Assembly (NCBI GenBank): GCA_910583895.1
Contig: CAJTYJ010000003.1
Location: 1-40,318, forward strand
Direction of reading: 5' to 3'
Origin: an uncultured Lachnospiraceae bacterium
GTDB lineage: Bacteria > Bacillota > Clostridia > Lachnospirales > Lachnospiraceae
Length of the DNA: 40,318 bases
In this document: positions 30,474-40,084 of the stretch, in pieces
Layout: each line of letters begins with the position of its first letter
Position numbering within the stretch: the first letter of the stretch is position 1
Translations under genes and position numbers: made by a program
The notes under the pieces: generated by a model
The model's database searches: none
Told to the model about the DNA's origin: nothing
What the model saw: only the letters and a program-made list of their open reading frames with translations

Positions 30474-31394
30474 ATGACAGACAGCGAAAAACTTGACCTC
30501 CTGATTGTAAGTATGGATAACGTCAATCAGCGTATAGACAACGTGGACCAGCACCTGCTTAACGTGGATCAACGACTCGACCATGTCGACCAGCAACTCG
30601 ATAGCATGGATCAACGCTTTGATAACGTCGGTCAACGACTTGATAGCATGGATCAACGCTTTGACAACGTCGATCAACGACTCGATCATGTCGACCAGCG
30701 ACTCGATAACATGGATCAGCGCTTTGACAACGTCGACCTACGGCTCGACAACATGGATCAGCGCTTTGACAACGTCGATCAACGACTCGATCATGTCGAC
30801 CTACGGCTTGATCACGTCGATCAGCGACTCGACAACATGGATCAGCGCTTTGACAACGTCGATCAACGACTCGATCATGTCGACCTACGGCTTGATCACG
30901 TCGATCAGCGACTCGACAACATGGATCAGCGCTTCGACAACGTCGACCAGCATCTGATCACCGTGGACCAACGACTCGATCACGTCGATCAGCGACTTGA
31001 CAACATGGATCAGCGCTTCGACAACGTCGACCAGCATCTGATCACCGTGGATCAACGACTCGATCACGTCGATCAGCGACTTGACAACATGGATCAGCGC
31101 TTCGACAACGTTGACCAGCATCTGATCACCGTGGATCAGCGCTTCGATCACATGGATCAACGACTCGACAACGTTGACCAGCATCTAGTTGACGTGGATC
31201 AGCATCTGATTCACGTGGATCGACGGCTGGATGTGATTGAATACAAAGAAGACCGTACATCCAAAAAGCTGGATGACTTACAGCTGGATGTAAAGCTGAC
31301 TGAGAGAAACATCCGACAAGACATTCATACATTAAGAGATGAAATGGATACGATTATACAATTATTAAAAATACACAAGATCATTACAGTGTAA
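30474..31394 (+). CDS. Heptad-repeat coiled-coil protein
   Basis: 306 residues; family not recognised. Residues 15-252 are 34 uninterrupted heptads of the form D-N/H-V/M-D-Q-R-L/F, with Val/Met and Leu/Phe at the two hydrophobic positions, so a long parallel coiled coil is expected. No signal peptide or membrane helix. The N-terminus MTDSEKLDLLIVSM and the 54-residue C-terminus, also helical (SKKLDDLQLDVKLTERN), frame the repeat. At DNA level the 21-base repeats are very similar and grouped into 84-base blocks, so the copy number probably varies. AAAGGAGTG precedes the ATG. Divergent from parE, convergent with glgD. Confidence 0.8.
   Translation: MTDSEKLDLLIVSMDNVNQRIDNVDQHLLNVDQRLDHVDQQLDSMDQRFDNVGQRLDSMDQRFDNVDQRLDHVDQRLDNMDQRFDNVDLRLDNMDQRFDNVDQRLDHVDLRLDHVDQRLDNMDQRFDNVDQRLDHVDLRLDHVDQRLDNMDQRFDNVDQHLITVDQRLDHVDQRLDNMDQRFDNVDQHLITVDQRLDHVDQRLDNMDQRFDNVDQHLITVDQRFDHMDQRLDNVDQHLVDVDQHLIHVDRRLDVIEYKEDRTSKKLDDLQLDVKLTERNIRQDIHTLRDEMDTIIQLLKIHKIITV
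30516..31229 (+). repeat. 34 tandem 21-bp repeats with 84-bp higher-order units
   Basis: The coding repeat has a 21-base period. Four-heptad blocks recur: DNVDQHL-ITVDQRL-DHVDQRL-DNMDQRF appears twice exactly and a third time with changes, and DNVDQRL-DHVDLRL-DHVDQRL-DNMDQRF appears twice. Because the period is divisible by three, other frames also stay open, which explains the antisense frames here. Confidence 0.9.
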
Positions 31395-31416
31395 TACTGC
31401 GGTACTCAGACAGACA

Positions 31417-31452
31417 CAGAAAAAGGGCTTCCGGACGGAAACCCTTTTTCTG
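31417..31452. terminator. Bidirectional terminator between the heptad gene and glgD
   Basis: An 11-bp stem (31417-31427 with 31442-31452) whose arms are A-rich on one side and T-rich on the other (AGAAAAAGGG/CCCTTTTTCT), with an inner TCC/GGA pairing. It serves convergent genes. Confidence 0.8.
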
Positions 31453-31458
31453 ATTGTC

Positions 31459-32574
31459 TTATACGATATCGTTTCTCTTCACATAACCTGGTTTTGTCGG
31501 ATCGGCGATAATCTCCTTCATACGGGTAACCTTCGCGAGACGATCCACCACCTGATTCTCGATATGTACATCATTACCGATGACCGTATCCGCCAGAACT
31601 ACGCAGTTCTTCACCACTGCGCCCGGCTTGATCACACAGCCTCTGCCGATAACTGAATTTTCCACTTTCCCCTCGATCTGACAGCCATTGGAGATAAAGG
31701 AAGTTTTTACATCCGCTGCCTCATAATACTGTGTCGGACAGGAATCACTGGTACGGGTGTAAATAGGCCATTCATCATTGAACAGACTCTTTACATTTTT
31801 GGGATCTAACAGGGACAGATTCGCATCAAAGTATCCTTTCAGATCATCAATGGGAGCAAAAAAGCCCTTATGCGCCACACCGCGGATATCCAGTTCGCCA
31901 CACATGTCATTGATGATATGCTTCATCGTATACATGGAGGATGCCTTCTGCGCCGCCTGGATCAGATCCATAAATATTTCCTTCTTCATCACGTACGTAT
32001 CCATGAAGATGCTCCGGGTCTTGGTGGTGCCGTTGTTGCGCTCAATGGACTCCACACCCTTCTGCTTGTTCAGATTCAGATAATCACAGCTTAAAAATGC
32101 ATCTTTTGCATTGTCCACCTTATGATAGAGAAGCGTGACATCTGCTCCGGACTCCTCATGAGCTCTAAGAAGTTCATCGAAATCCTGCGTATATACCATA
32201 TATCCAGGGGCAATGACCACGTGGCTGTTGCTCGCCTTCACCATGCGGTCCAGATTTTCCGCATAAGCTTTGATATCTGTGTTATAGTAATCCTTATCCT
32301 CCTGCGAATCTGCAAATACCATCTGCAGATATCCGCTCTTGGAATTAATGTTGTAATGTCTTCCGGTTCCGATATGCTCTACCAAAGAACATGGTTTTCT
32401 TCTGACATACACCTGAATTCTGTCAATACCGCTGTTGGACATATTGGAAATCGGGAAGTCAACCACACGATATCTGCCCAGGAAGGAGAAGGCCGGGATT
32501 GAACGATAAGTTTCCAACCCTTCCACCCAGATATGGTTTTCTGAAAAACTTATAATTCCTAATGCTCTTGCCAT
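31459..32574 (-). CDS. glgD: Glucose-1-phosphate adenylyltransferase subunit GlgD
   Basis: 371 residues. The nucleotidyltransferase fold and a C-terminal left-handed beta-helix (~290-345) are seen. The N-terminal GGxGxRL loop of GlgC is missing (it reads ISFSENHIW), while YRVVDFPISNMSNSGID is kept. This matches GlgD, the non-catalytic or regulatory partner of GlgC in Firmicutes. The pair makes ADP-glucose for glycogen synthesis. It starts 6 bases after glgC. Confidence 0.93.
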   Translation of the reverse strand: MARALGIISFSENHIWVEGLETYRSIPAFSFLGRYRVVDFPISNMSNSGIDRIQVYVRRKPCSLVEHIGTGRHYNINSKSGYLQMVFADSQEDKDYYNTDIKAYAENLDRMVKASNSHVVIAPGYMVYTQDFDELLRAHEESGADVTLLYHKVDNAKDAFLSCDYLNLNKQKGVESIERNNGTTKTRSIFMDTYVMKKEIFMDLIQAAQKASSMYTMKHIINDMCGELDIRGVAHKGFFAPIDDLKGYFDANLSLLDPKNVKSLFNDEWPIYTRTSDSCPTQYYEAADVKTSFISNGCQIEGKVENSVIGRGCVIKPGAVVKNCVVLADTVIGNDVHIENQVVDRLAKVTRMKEIIADPTKPGYVKRNDIV

Positions 32575-32580
32575 ATGATT

Positions 32581-33717
32581 CTACCCCTTTACATTTTTCG
32601 CAACCAGTTCAATATGCTCGCTGTCGGCACTTCCGACAACCGCCTGGCTTCCAATCTTAACCTGATCTGCCACTAACGCTCTTGTTACCACTGCGCCTTC
32701 TTCCACGACTGCTCCCGGCATCAGGACACTGTCGATCACCTTCGCACCCGGACCCACTTTCGCCCCGGTAAACAGCACAGAATTGCGCACCTCACCCTCT
32801 ACGGTACAGCCCTGGGTGACAAATGCCCGCTTAATGCTGGCCTCTGCAGAAATATACTGAGGAAGCGTAGGCACATCCTCTGTATAGATCGTCCAGGTAC
32901 GGTCGTCCAGATCCAGGCCATTCTTCTTGTCCAGAAGATCCATATTAGCTTCCCACAGAGAGTCAATGGTTCCTACATCTTTCCAATAACCTTTAAATTT
33001 GTAGGCAAAAAGCTTCTTGTCATCATTCAAAAGCGCCGGAATGATATCTTTTCCAAAGTCATGACTGGACTCTTCGTTCTTCATATCTGCCACCAGCATC
33101 TTGCGCAGAAGCTTCCAGTTGAATATGTAAATGCCCATAGACGCCAGATTGCTCTTAGGCTCCGCCGGTTTCTCCTCAAACTCTACGATTCTCCCGGTCT
33201 CCTCATCGGTATTCATAATACCAAAACGGCTTGCCTCCTTCATGGGCACTTCAATAACGGCGATGGTCGCATCCGCTCCTTTTTCCTTGTGCGCCTGAAG
33301 CATCTTGGCATAGTTCATCTTATAAATATGGTCACCGGAGAGAATCAGCATATACTCCGGATCATAATTGTCCACAAAATCAATATTCTGAGAAATCGCA
33401 TCTGCCGTTCCCCGGTACACATCCAGGTTCGCATCTGCTTTCTCACGGGGCGGAAGAACAAACACGCCGCTGTCACGGGCATCCAGGCCCCAGCTTCCAC
33501 CGCCTGCCACATAACTGTTCAGAAGAACAGATTCATACTGTGTCAGTACGCCTACCACATCAATCCCGCTGTTTGCACAGTTACTCAACGGGAAATCAAT
33601 GATCTTATACTTACCGCCGTATGAAACAGCCGGCTTCGCAACTTTATTGGTAAGATCATGCAGTCTGGAACCACGTCCGCCTGCCAGAATCATTGCCAAC
33701 ATACTATTTTGCTTCAT
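32581..33717 (-). CDS. glgC: Glucose-1-phosphate adenylyltransferase GlgC
   Basis: 378 residues. The catalytic loop AGGRGSRLHDLT lies at 12-23, followed by AKPAVSYGGKYKIIDFPLSN. Typical active-site segments GTADAI and SGDHIYKM are present, with a C-terminal beta-helix. It makes ADP-glucose from ATP and glucose-1-phosphate. Own promoter upstream, co-transcribed with glgD. Confidence 0.95.
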   Translation of the reverse strand: MKQNSMLAMILAGGRGSRLHDLTNKVAKPAVSYGGKYKIIDFPLSNCANSGIDVVGVLTQYESVLLNSYVAGGGSWGLDARDSGVFVLPPREKADANLDVYRGTADAISQNIDFVDNYDPEYMLILSGDHIYKMNYAKMLQAHKEKGADATIAVIEVPMKEASRFGIMNTDEETGRIVEFEEKPAEPKSNLASMGIYIFNWKLLRKMLVADMKNEESSHDFGKDIIPALLNDDKKLFAYKFKGYWKDVGTIDSLWEANMDLLDKKNGLDLDDRTWTIYTEDVPTLPQYISAEASIKRAFVTQGCTVEGEVRNSVLFTGAKVGPGAKVIDSVLMPGAVVEEGAVVTRALVADQVKIGSQAVVGSADSEHIELVAKNVKG

Positions 33718-33749
33718 AGAAAGGTCCTCTCTTTCATTTATATAGTATA

Positions 33750-33778
33750 ATTATACAATTATATAGCAGAAATTGCAA
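33750..33778 (-). promoter_or_regulatory. Promoter of glgCD
   Basis: Minus strand TTGCAA (33773-33778) and TATAAT (33750-33755) with 17-base spacing. Confidence 0.7.
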
Positions 33779-33846
33779 TTTTTTTCGGTTCATTTTTGTG
33801 ATATTACACGATTTATACAAAAATCACAGTGCTTTTTTATGCAACA

Positions 33847-35946
33847 TTACCCATTGCGATTGGAGATCGTCAAAACCAGTACGGAGCGGGGGCCGATATA
33901 GACTTTTCCCCCTCCCGGCTCTACGGGAATCTGCCCTGGTATCCCTTCCGGAAGGTAGCTGCCGAAAGAGTCGGCGATCACCTGCCACCTCATATAAGAA
34001 GGAATTTGGGGCAGAAGGAATTCCTGAGGTTCCCAGAAGACATTGACTGCCAATAAGACCACATCGTCATCCGTATCCTCATGATTTCTTCCGGCATAGA
34101 TCACCCGGAGCACTTTTGTCTGCTCATCCGGTTCCGCCACCTGAACTTCCGGAAATCCCAAAGAACAATTACCGGTTCTCTTTCGCACCACATCATGTTC
34201 TTTCCGGATCTTTATCACATGTTTCGTATACGCAAAATGGGCCTCGTTTTTCTTAAGAAGTTCCCAGTCCAGCCAGGAAATCTCATTGTCCTGACAGTAA
34301 GCATTGTTGTTTCCAAACTGGGTATTCAAAAACTCGTCTCCTGCAAGGAACATGGGCGTTCCTCTGCTCAGCATCAGTACGGTCAGAGCATTTTTGGCCA
34401 GCCTTCTTCGGAGGGCAAGAACTTCCTCATTGTCCGTCTCTCCCTCTGCTCCGCAGTTCCAGCTCCGGTTATCGTTGCTTCCGTCCGTATTCCCCCAGCC
34501 GTTGGCTTCGTTGTGTTTTTCATTGTAACTGTACAGATCCCAGAGCGTGAACCCGTCATGACAGTTCAGAAAATTCACAGAAGCATTAAACCCAAGTCCT
34601 TCCTGCCCATACATATCCAAAGAACCGGTGATTCGCTGGGCTGCCGTATGAGCCAGACCACAGTCCCCTTTCAGATAACTGCGCAGATCATCCCGGTATC
34701 TTCCATTCCATTCCGCCCAGCGGTTCCAGGATGGAAAACTGCCCACCTGATAGAGACCGCCTGCATCCCATGCCTCCGCAATCAGCTTGACATCCCCAAG
34801 AATCGGATCAAACGCCAGACTCTTTAGAAGCGGCGGTGCTGCCATGGGAGACCCGTCCTCGTTGCGTCCCAGAATACTGGCAAGGTCAAAACGAAAACCG
34901 TCCACATGGTATACCGTCGTCCAGTACCTCAGACACTCCAGGATCATCTGCTGCACAATGGGATGATTGCAGTTCATGGTATTTCCGCAGCCGCTGAAAT
35001 TATAATAATGTCCGTCCGGCGTCAGCATATAGTAGATGTTGTTGTCAAATCCCTTAAAAGAGAAGCAGGGTCCAAGTTCATTTCCCTCCGCCGTGTGGTT
35101 AAACACCACATCCAGAAAACATTCAATGCCGTTTTCATTGAGCGCTTTAATCAGCTTTTTCAGCTCGGTCCCCTCCCGGTTATATTCGGTCGTCCCTGTA
35201 TAGCTGGTGTTGGGTGCAAAAAAGCTGACTGTATTATATCCCCAATAATCCACCACCTGACGGCCATCCACCATCCGGCTGTCTTTCATCTCATCAAACT
35301 CAAAGATAGGCATCAGCTCTACTGCATTGACTCCCAGTTCTTTCAGATACGGAATCTTCTCCATCAGGCCGGAAAAAGTACCTGGATACGCTACCCCAGA
35401 AGAATCATGTCTGGTAAATCCCCTCACGTGCATCTCATAGATGATCAGATCTTCCATGGGAATCAGAGGGTTTCGGTCCCTGCCCCATTCAAAGTCATCT
35501 TTCACCACCCTTGCTTTATAAAAGGAACCTTTTTTCTGAGGCCGCCCCCACTGGCTCTGTCCGGTCACCGCTTTGGCATAAATATCCAGCAGTACACGGT
35601 TTTTATCAAACAGAAGCCCCTTAGACACGTCATAGGGGCCATCCAGCCGGTATGCATATTCAAAGTCCTCGATATTCAGCCCGAATACAATCATAGAGTA
35701 TACATTCCCCACCCGATAGTGCTCCGGAAAAGGCAGCACCGCGTAGGGTTCCTCCTCCATCCGGTGAAAAAGCAAAAGCTCACAGGACGTGGCGCCAAAA
35801 GAATGCACCGTAAAGTTTACCCCCACCGGGATTGCCATGGTACCGTTGAGCTCATACAGGCCGGGACGCACTTCAAACCCAGCGATCACATCCATGGGAA
35901 CCATATGAATGCTTCTCATAGGACTGATAAATTTTTTCTCCTCCAT
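33847..35946 (-). CDS. glgX: Glycogen debranching enzyme, GH13 isoamylase/GlgX type
   Basis: 699 residues. An N-terminal CBM48-like domain (~20-115) and a GH13 barrel with all catalytic residues: D354 nucleophile in GFRFDLA, E391 acid/base in LIAEAWD, D464 stabiliser in NCHDGF, and H284 in FLDVVFNH. It cleaves alpha-1,6 branches of glycogen. It begins 12 bases after the HAD gene and precedes glgCD. The second GH13 protein at 3463-5319 is its degenerate paralogue. Confidence 0.92.
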   Translation of the reverse strand: MEEKKFISPMRSIHMVPMDVIAGFEVRPGLYELNGTMAIPVGVNFTVHSFGATSCELLLFHRMEEEPYAVLPFPEHYRVGNVYSMIVFGLNIEDFEYAYRLDGPYDVSKGLLFDKNRVLLDIYAKAVTGQSQWGRPQKKGSFYKARVVKDDFEWGRDRNPLIPMEDLIIYEMHVRGFTRHDSSGVAYPGTFSGLMEKIPYLKELGVNAVELMPIFEFDEMKDSRMVDGRQVVDYWGYNTVSFFAPNTSYTGTTEYNREGTELKKLIKALNENGIECFLDVVFNHTAEGNELGPCFSFKGFDNNIYYMLTPDGHYYNFSGCGNTMNCNHPIVQQMILECLRYWTTVYHVDGFRFDLASILGRNEDGSPMAAPPLLKSLAFDPILGDVKLIAEAWDAGGLYQVGSFPSWNRWAEWNGRYRDDLRSYLKGDCGLAHTAAQRITGSLDMYGQEGLGFNASVNFLNCHDGFTLWDLYSYNEKHNEANGWGNTDGSNDNRSWNCGAEGETDNEEVLALRRRLAKNALTVLMLSRGTPMFLAGDEFLNTQFGNNNAYCQDNEISWLDWELLKKNEAHFAYTKHVIKIRKEHDVVRKRTGNCSLGFPEVQVAEPDEQTKVLRVIYAGRNHEDTDDDVVLLAVNVFWEPQEFLLPQIPSYMRWQVIADSFGSYLPEGIPGQIPVEPGGGKVYIGPRSVLVLTISNRNG

Positions 35947-35958
35947 CCTTCTCTCCCC

Positions 35959-36774
35959 TTACATTATTTCGTTTTTGAACTGTCCTGCATGTTTTTTGCC
36001 GGAAAGCTCATGCAAAACCTTCTCAAGCAGTCCATCTGAAAACACCTGCCCCCGGGGAATCACCTCCACATGCGCACCAAAAGAACAGTTCCCCATCAAT
36101 TCCTCTGGCGCATAGGAGCGGTCTGCCGCTTTCAGCATGGGAATATCAAACTCACTGTCCCCTGCTGCCAGCACCCGGTCCGCTTTTATGTAATTTTGGA
36201 ACCGCTTCACTGCTGTCCCTTTATCCAGTCCTACGGGAAGCACATAAACTTTACTGCCGTTGCAATACACTTGTACCAGTTTCTGATCCAGCTGTCCTCT
36301 CATCCACCTGACACTCTGAAGAGGCGCCCTGCTTTTGGTAAAAAGAAAAAGATCCCTGATATTGCGCACTTCAAAGATCCGTTCTCTGTCCTTTTGCATA
36401 CAGATATTTGCAAGGGCGAGTTCCCCCCGGCTTTTTTCGATAAGCCGAAGGGACTCTTCATACCATCCGGGAATCTCCTGATCCTTCTGAAGCAGTACGC
36501 CGCCGTTGCACACCAGCGCATAGTTAAGAGGTCCGGTTTTTAAATCAATCCGGCTGTACTGCTCCTTTGTTCTTGTGGTCGTCGGTACCAGCTCCGCGGA
36601 TTCCCGCACTTTTTTCAGCAGGGAAAAAGTGCGCTCTGTCATAAAAGAAACCACTCTTCCCTCATAGACTTCCACACCCGTCTTTTTCTCTCCGATATCA
36701 TGCTTGCGGGAATAGATCAGTGTATTGTCCAGATCCGCACAAAAAACCGTCACTGGCTCTTTCCGGTCAGACAT
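35959..36774 (-). CDS. HAD superfamily hydrolase, Ter-cluster/Cof-like
   Basis: 271 residues. Motif I DLDNT (D14, D16), a threonine-rich motif II region (VPTTTRT), and motif IV AAGDSEFDIPML near 208-219. This is the C2-capped type that resembles sucrose-phosphatase or Cof-like enzymes. Similar phosphatases accompany TerD genes in ter-type stress clusters. It overlaps the end of the Ca2+-ATPase by 25 bases, so translation is coupled. Substrate unknown. Confidence 0.82.
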   Translation of the reverse strand: MSDRKEPVTVFCADLDNTLIYSRKHDIGEKKTGVEVYEGRVVSFMTERTFSLLKKVRESAELVPTTTRTKEQYSRIDLKTGPLNYALVCNGGVLLQKDQEIPGWYEESLRLIEKSRGELALANICMQKDRERIFEVRNIRDLFLFTKSRAPLQSVRWMRGQLDQKLVQVYCNGSKVYVLPVGLDKGTAVKRFQNYIKADRVLAAGDSEFDIPMLKAADRSYAPEELMGNCSFGAHVEVIPRGQVFSDGLLEKVLHELSGKKHAGQFKNEIM

Positions 36775-39410
36775 TTTCGAATCAGGTCCACCGGAATCAT
36801 AGTCGCTGCCAGCACAATCACCACGGGCCAGCCAACCGCCCCAAAGGGTACACAGCTGAACATGTTGCCGATCCAGGTAAAGACAGCAACCGGCACCAAT
36901 GCAGCATTGACGATCAGCGCCTGAACAAGAATAATGATGCAGAACACCTTCATAAATCCAGTGTTCTGATCCAGTCCCTTGAAGATGGCAAAACCATCAT
37001 CTCTGACATTGAAGCCATTGAACAGTGCACTGACGATAAACAGGACAAAATATCCAGTCAGATGTTGTTCCTCATTGGCGAAAAATCCTTTGAAAAACGG
37101 TGCCTTCAAATAGACAAAACTGATCACCGTAAGCCATGCACCCATCACCCCGATCTGTATGGCCATCTTCCGGCTGATGATGCTCTCATCCCTTCTCCTG
37201 GGCTTCTCCAGCATATATTCTTCCAGCGCCGGCTCATTGCCCAGCATGATGGCCCCAAGGCCATCCATAACCAGGTTGACAAACAGAAGATGTGTCACCT
37301 TCAGAGGCTCTTCCACGCCGAAGAAGGGAGCGATGGCACTTACCACCACAGCAGCCACATTGATGACCAGCTGGAATTTACAGAACTTCAGGATATTGTG
37401 ATAGATAGTCCTGCCGTACCAGATGGCATCCTTGATGGATTTAAAGTTGTCATCCAGAATAACGATCTCGCCGGCCTCCTTCGCCGCTTCCGTACCGCTG
37501 CCCATGGCAAAGCCCACATCTGCTCTTTTTAAAGCCGGTGAATCGTTGACGCCATCTCCGGTCATGCCGACCACCAGATTCATCTCCTGGCACAGGCGCA
37601 CCATTCTGGATTTATCCGTGGGAAGGGCCCGCGCAATCACTCTGATTTTCGGAATGATCTTTTTCACTTCTTCATCTGTCATCTCGTTAAGCTGCGCACT
37701 GGTCAGGGCCTGATCTGCCTCTTCTTTCAGAAGCCCCGCATCCTTGGCGATGGCTACCGCTGTCTCCAGACGGTCTCCGGTGATCATAACCACCTGGATT
37801 CCCGCATTTCTCACCTCTGCAATGGCATCTCTTGCCTCGGGCCTTACATCATCCCGAATGGCTACAAGACCGATGAGCACCAGGTCTTCGTGTATGGTAT
37901 TCTCCGAAAGTTCCTGCTCAGAGTAACCAAAAGCAAGCACACGCATGGCTTTCTCCGCCAGCGCATCGATCTTCTGATCCAGAAGCGCTTTGTCCACAGG
38001 TTTTATATTCCCGTCTGAATCCAGATATTTCTTCGCCTTTGCCAGAAGTCGCTCCGGAGCTCCTTTATAAAAAGTCTTTCCGGTGCTTCCGATTCTGGCC
38101 TGGCTGAATTTATTCATGGAATTGAAACCCTGGGAAGCCGTAATCTGATACTCTTTTTTCCCTTCCAATGACCGGAATGTCTCTTCTCCTATGAATTTCA
38201 TCAGCGCCTGATCCGTGGCATTGCCGCCAATCACCCGGTGCTCTGCGTCAAACATGGACTGTGTATTTTTCCCGATGGCAAGATCCAGAAGATCCTTGAC
38301 TTTCCCATGCCCGGAAAGTTCCGGAATCGGAATGACCTTTCCGTCCGCCGTGAAAAATTCTACCACTTCCAGGCTGCCTTTGGTGATCGTTCCGGTCTTG
38401 TCACTGAACAGAATGTTCAGGGAACCTGCCGTCTCGATTCCCTCCGCCTTACGCACCAGCACGTTGTGGTCCAGCATCTTGCTGGTATTTTGCATCAGCA
38501 CCAGAGAAATCATCAGCGGCAGTCCCTCCGGAACCGCACAGACGATAATCACGATTGCCAGGGACACTGCCTCCACAATGTCTTTGATGACCTGCTCCGC
38601 ACCCATGGAGAAATATGCAGAAAATCCGCCTGCCGACATAATAAAATATGCAAAATACAGAACCGCAATGACAGTGGCACCCACATAGCCGAAGACAGAA
38701 ATCTGACCTGCCAGTTTGGACAGTTTCACCTTCAAAGGCGAATCCACATCATCCTCCTGCATCTCGTCTGCCATCCGGCCCATCATGGTCTTCAGTCCGA
38801 CTTTCCGCACATCCAGGATTCCCTCACCGTCAAAGACCACTGCTCCCCTGAACAGAGAATGCGCATCCACAAATGTGTCGCCGGTGATCTCTTCTGCCAG
38901 TTCAAAATCCTCAGCTGCAGCAGTTTTTTTACACTCTTCCGCCTCGCCGTTCAAGGCCGAGTTATCTACCCGAAGATTTCCGGATACTAAAACACCGTCT
39001 GCGGGTATCTTGTCTCCTGACTGCAGAAGTACCTTATCACCCACCACCACGTCATCCACATTTAAGATGGTCACTTTGCCGTTCCGGTACACTTTGCACT
39101 GTTCCTTCTCGGTGCGGTCCTTTAACTCACGATACTTGGTGTCGCTGGCTACGCCGGTCTTTGCCGACACAAACGCAACAATCAGCACCGCCACAATCGT
39201 TCCCAGAGGCTCATAGATCTCTGCATAGCCAAAGAAAAACATCACAATCATGAGCACTGCAATCGCCAGCAGAATCTTGATCATGGGATCTCCGAATGTC
39301 TCTTTGAATTCGTCCCAGAAGGTGGTCGGTTCCGAATCAGGAATTTCATTGCTTCCATATTTTTGTCTGGAAGCTTCTGCTTCCTGTTCTGTCAGTCCAT
39401 TAAATTTCAT
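36750..39410 (-). CDS. Calcium-translocating P-type ATPase
   Basis: 886 residues, close to PMCA/SERCA-like bacterial pumps. The phosphorylated D337 lies in FSDKTGT, CAVPEGLPL (291-299) is the M4 ion-site motif, and GDGVNDSPAL is near the hinge. Conserved N-terminal and C-terminal membrane blocks make about ten helices. It pumps Ca2+ out of the cell. The ATG at 39410 has GAGGAG 7 bases before it; the TTG at 39425 overlaps the ribosome site and is rejected. Directly downstream of terD, a calcium-binding-type gene. Confidence 0.93.
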   Translation of the reverse strand: MKFNGLTEQEAEASRQKYGSNEIPDSEPTTFWDEFKETFGDPMIKILLAIAVLMIVMFFFGYAEIYEPLGTIVAVLIVAFVSAKTGVASDTKYRELKDRTEKEQCKVYRNGKVTILNVDDVVVGDKVLLQSGDKIPADGVLVSGNLRVDNSALNGEAEECKKTAAAEDFELAEEITGDTFVDAHSLFRGAVVFDGEGILDVRKVGLKTMMGRMADEMQEDDVDSPLKVKLSKLAGQISVFGYVGATVIAVLYFAYFIMSAGGFSAYFSMGAEQVIKDIVEAVSLAIVIIVCAVPEGLPLMISLVLMQNTSKMLDHNVLVRKAEGIETAGSLNILFSDKTGTITKGSLEVVEFFTADGKVIPIPELSGHGKVKDLLDLAIGKNTQSMFDAEHRVIGGNATDQALMKFIGEETFRSLEGKKEYQITASQGFNSMNKFSQARIGSTGKTFYKGAPERLLAKAKKYLDSDGNIKPVDKALLDQKIDALAEKAMRVLAFGYSEQELSENTIHEDLVLIGLVAIRDDVRPEARDAIAEVRNAGIQVVMITGDRLETAVAIAKDAGLLKEEADQALTSAQLNEMTDEEVKKIIPKIRVIARALPTDKSRMVRLCQEMNLVVGMTGDGVNDSPALKRADVGFAMGSGTEAAKEAGEIVILDDNFKSIKDAIWYGRTIYHNILKFCKFQLVINVAAVVVSAIAPFFGVEEPLKVTHLLFVNLVMDGLGAIMLGNEPALEEYMLEKPRRRDESIISRKMAIQIGVMGAWLTVISFVYLKAPFFKGFFANEEQHLTGYFVLFIVSALFNGFNVRDDGFAIFKGLDQNTGFMKVFCIIILVQALIVNAALVPVAVFTWIGNMFSCVPFGAVGWPVVIVLAATMIPVDLIRKCLTGKSQ

Positions 39411-39467
39411 CACATATCTCCTCAAAGGTCTTGTATATATTCCCTATTATAATGCGCCGAATTTCCC

Positions 39468-40061
39468 TTACATATACCGGCGAATCAGTTCTCCCAGCCC
39501 CGGATCGGTGGTTCCCTGTCCGATGGGGTTGAATTTCCACTCACCGTTATGCCGGTAGATCTCTCCAAAGATCATGGCGGTCATGTTGCCATAATCTTCA
39601 GTCAGGTTGTATCTGCACATCTCATTGTTGTTTCTTCCGTCTACCAGGCGGATGAACGCGTTCTGAATCATGCCGAAGTGCTGCTTTCTCTGAACGGCCT
39701 GATAGATGTTCACCACCACCACGATTTTGTCATACTCCGCCGGGATACTGGCAAGATCCACGATGATCTGCTCATCGTCCCCTTCCCCGGCTCCGGTTAA
39801 GTTGTCTCCCATGTGCTGTACCGTTCCCGTGGGATGGCGCAGATTTCCGAAGTATACCACATCTTCTTTATAGATCAGTTTTCCTTCATGAAGCAGAATC
39901 GCCGACGCGTCGCAATCGATCGGCGCCGGCTTTGGAGCCAGAAAATTAAATCCTTTTGACTTTTTTACTTCATCCCAGCCAAGGCCCACCACAACTCTGG
40001 AAAGCCCTGGATTTTCCTTGGACAGACTGACCTTCTGTCCCTTTTTCAAACTAATTGACAT
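39468..40061 (-). CDS. terD: TerD family protein
   Basis: 197 residues. The conserved GDNLTGAGEGDDEQ at 85-98 is the acidic calcium-binding loop of TerD-type proteins. The GLGWD and NPIGQGTTDPGL segments also fit. TerD proteins belong to a membrane-linked stress module named for tellurite resistance. AGGAGG lies 11 bases before the ATG. First gene of a run with the Ca2+-ATPase and HAD phosphatase; other ter genes, if any, are outside the window. Confidence 0.92.
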   Translation of the reverse strand: MSISLKKGQKVSLSKENPGLSRVVVGLGWDEVKKSKGFNFLAPKPAPIDCDASAILLHEGKLIYKEDVVYFGNLRHPTGTVQHMGDNLTGAGEGDDEQIIVDLASIPAEYDKIVVVVNIYQAVQRKQHFGMIQNAFIRLVDGRNNNEMCRYNLTEDYGNMTAMIFGEIYRHNGEWKFNPIGQGTTDPGLGELIRRYM

Positions 40062-40084
40062 TTTTTTAACAGCCTCCTATTATA

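Noticed and set aside
30417..31184. Long antisense and shifted frames across the heptad-repeat gene
   Set aside because: The 21-base period keeps several frames open; they have repetitive composition and no ribosome sites, so they are shadows of the real gene.
30516..31229. CRISPR array
   Set aside because: The 21-base repeats have no unique spacers and are in a coding frame.
33718..33846. Terminator between glgX and glgC
   Set aside because: Only a weak AT-rich symmetry (TGTGAT...ATCACA) is present with no GC stem; the interval is better explained by the glgC promoter.
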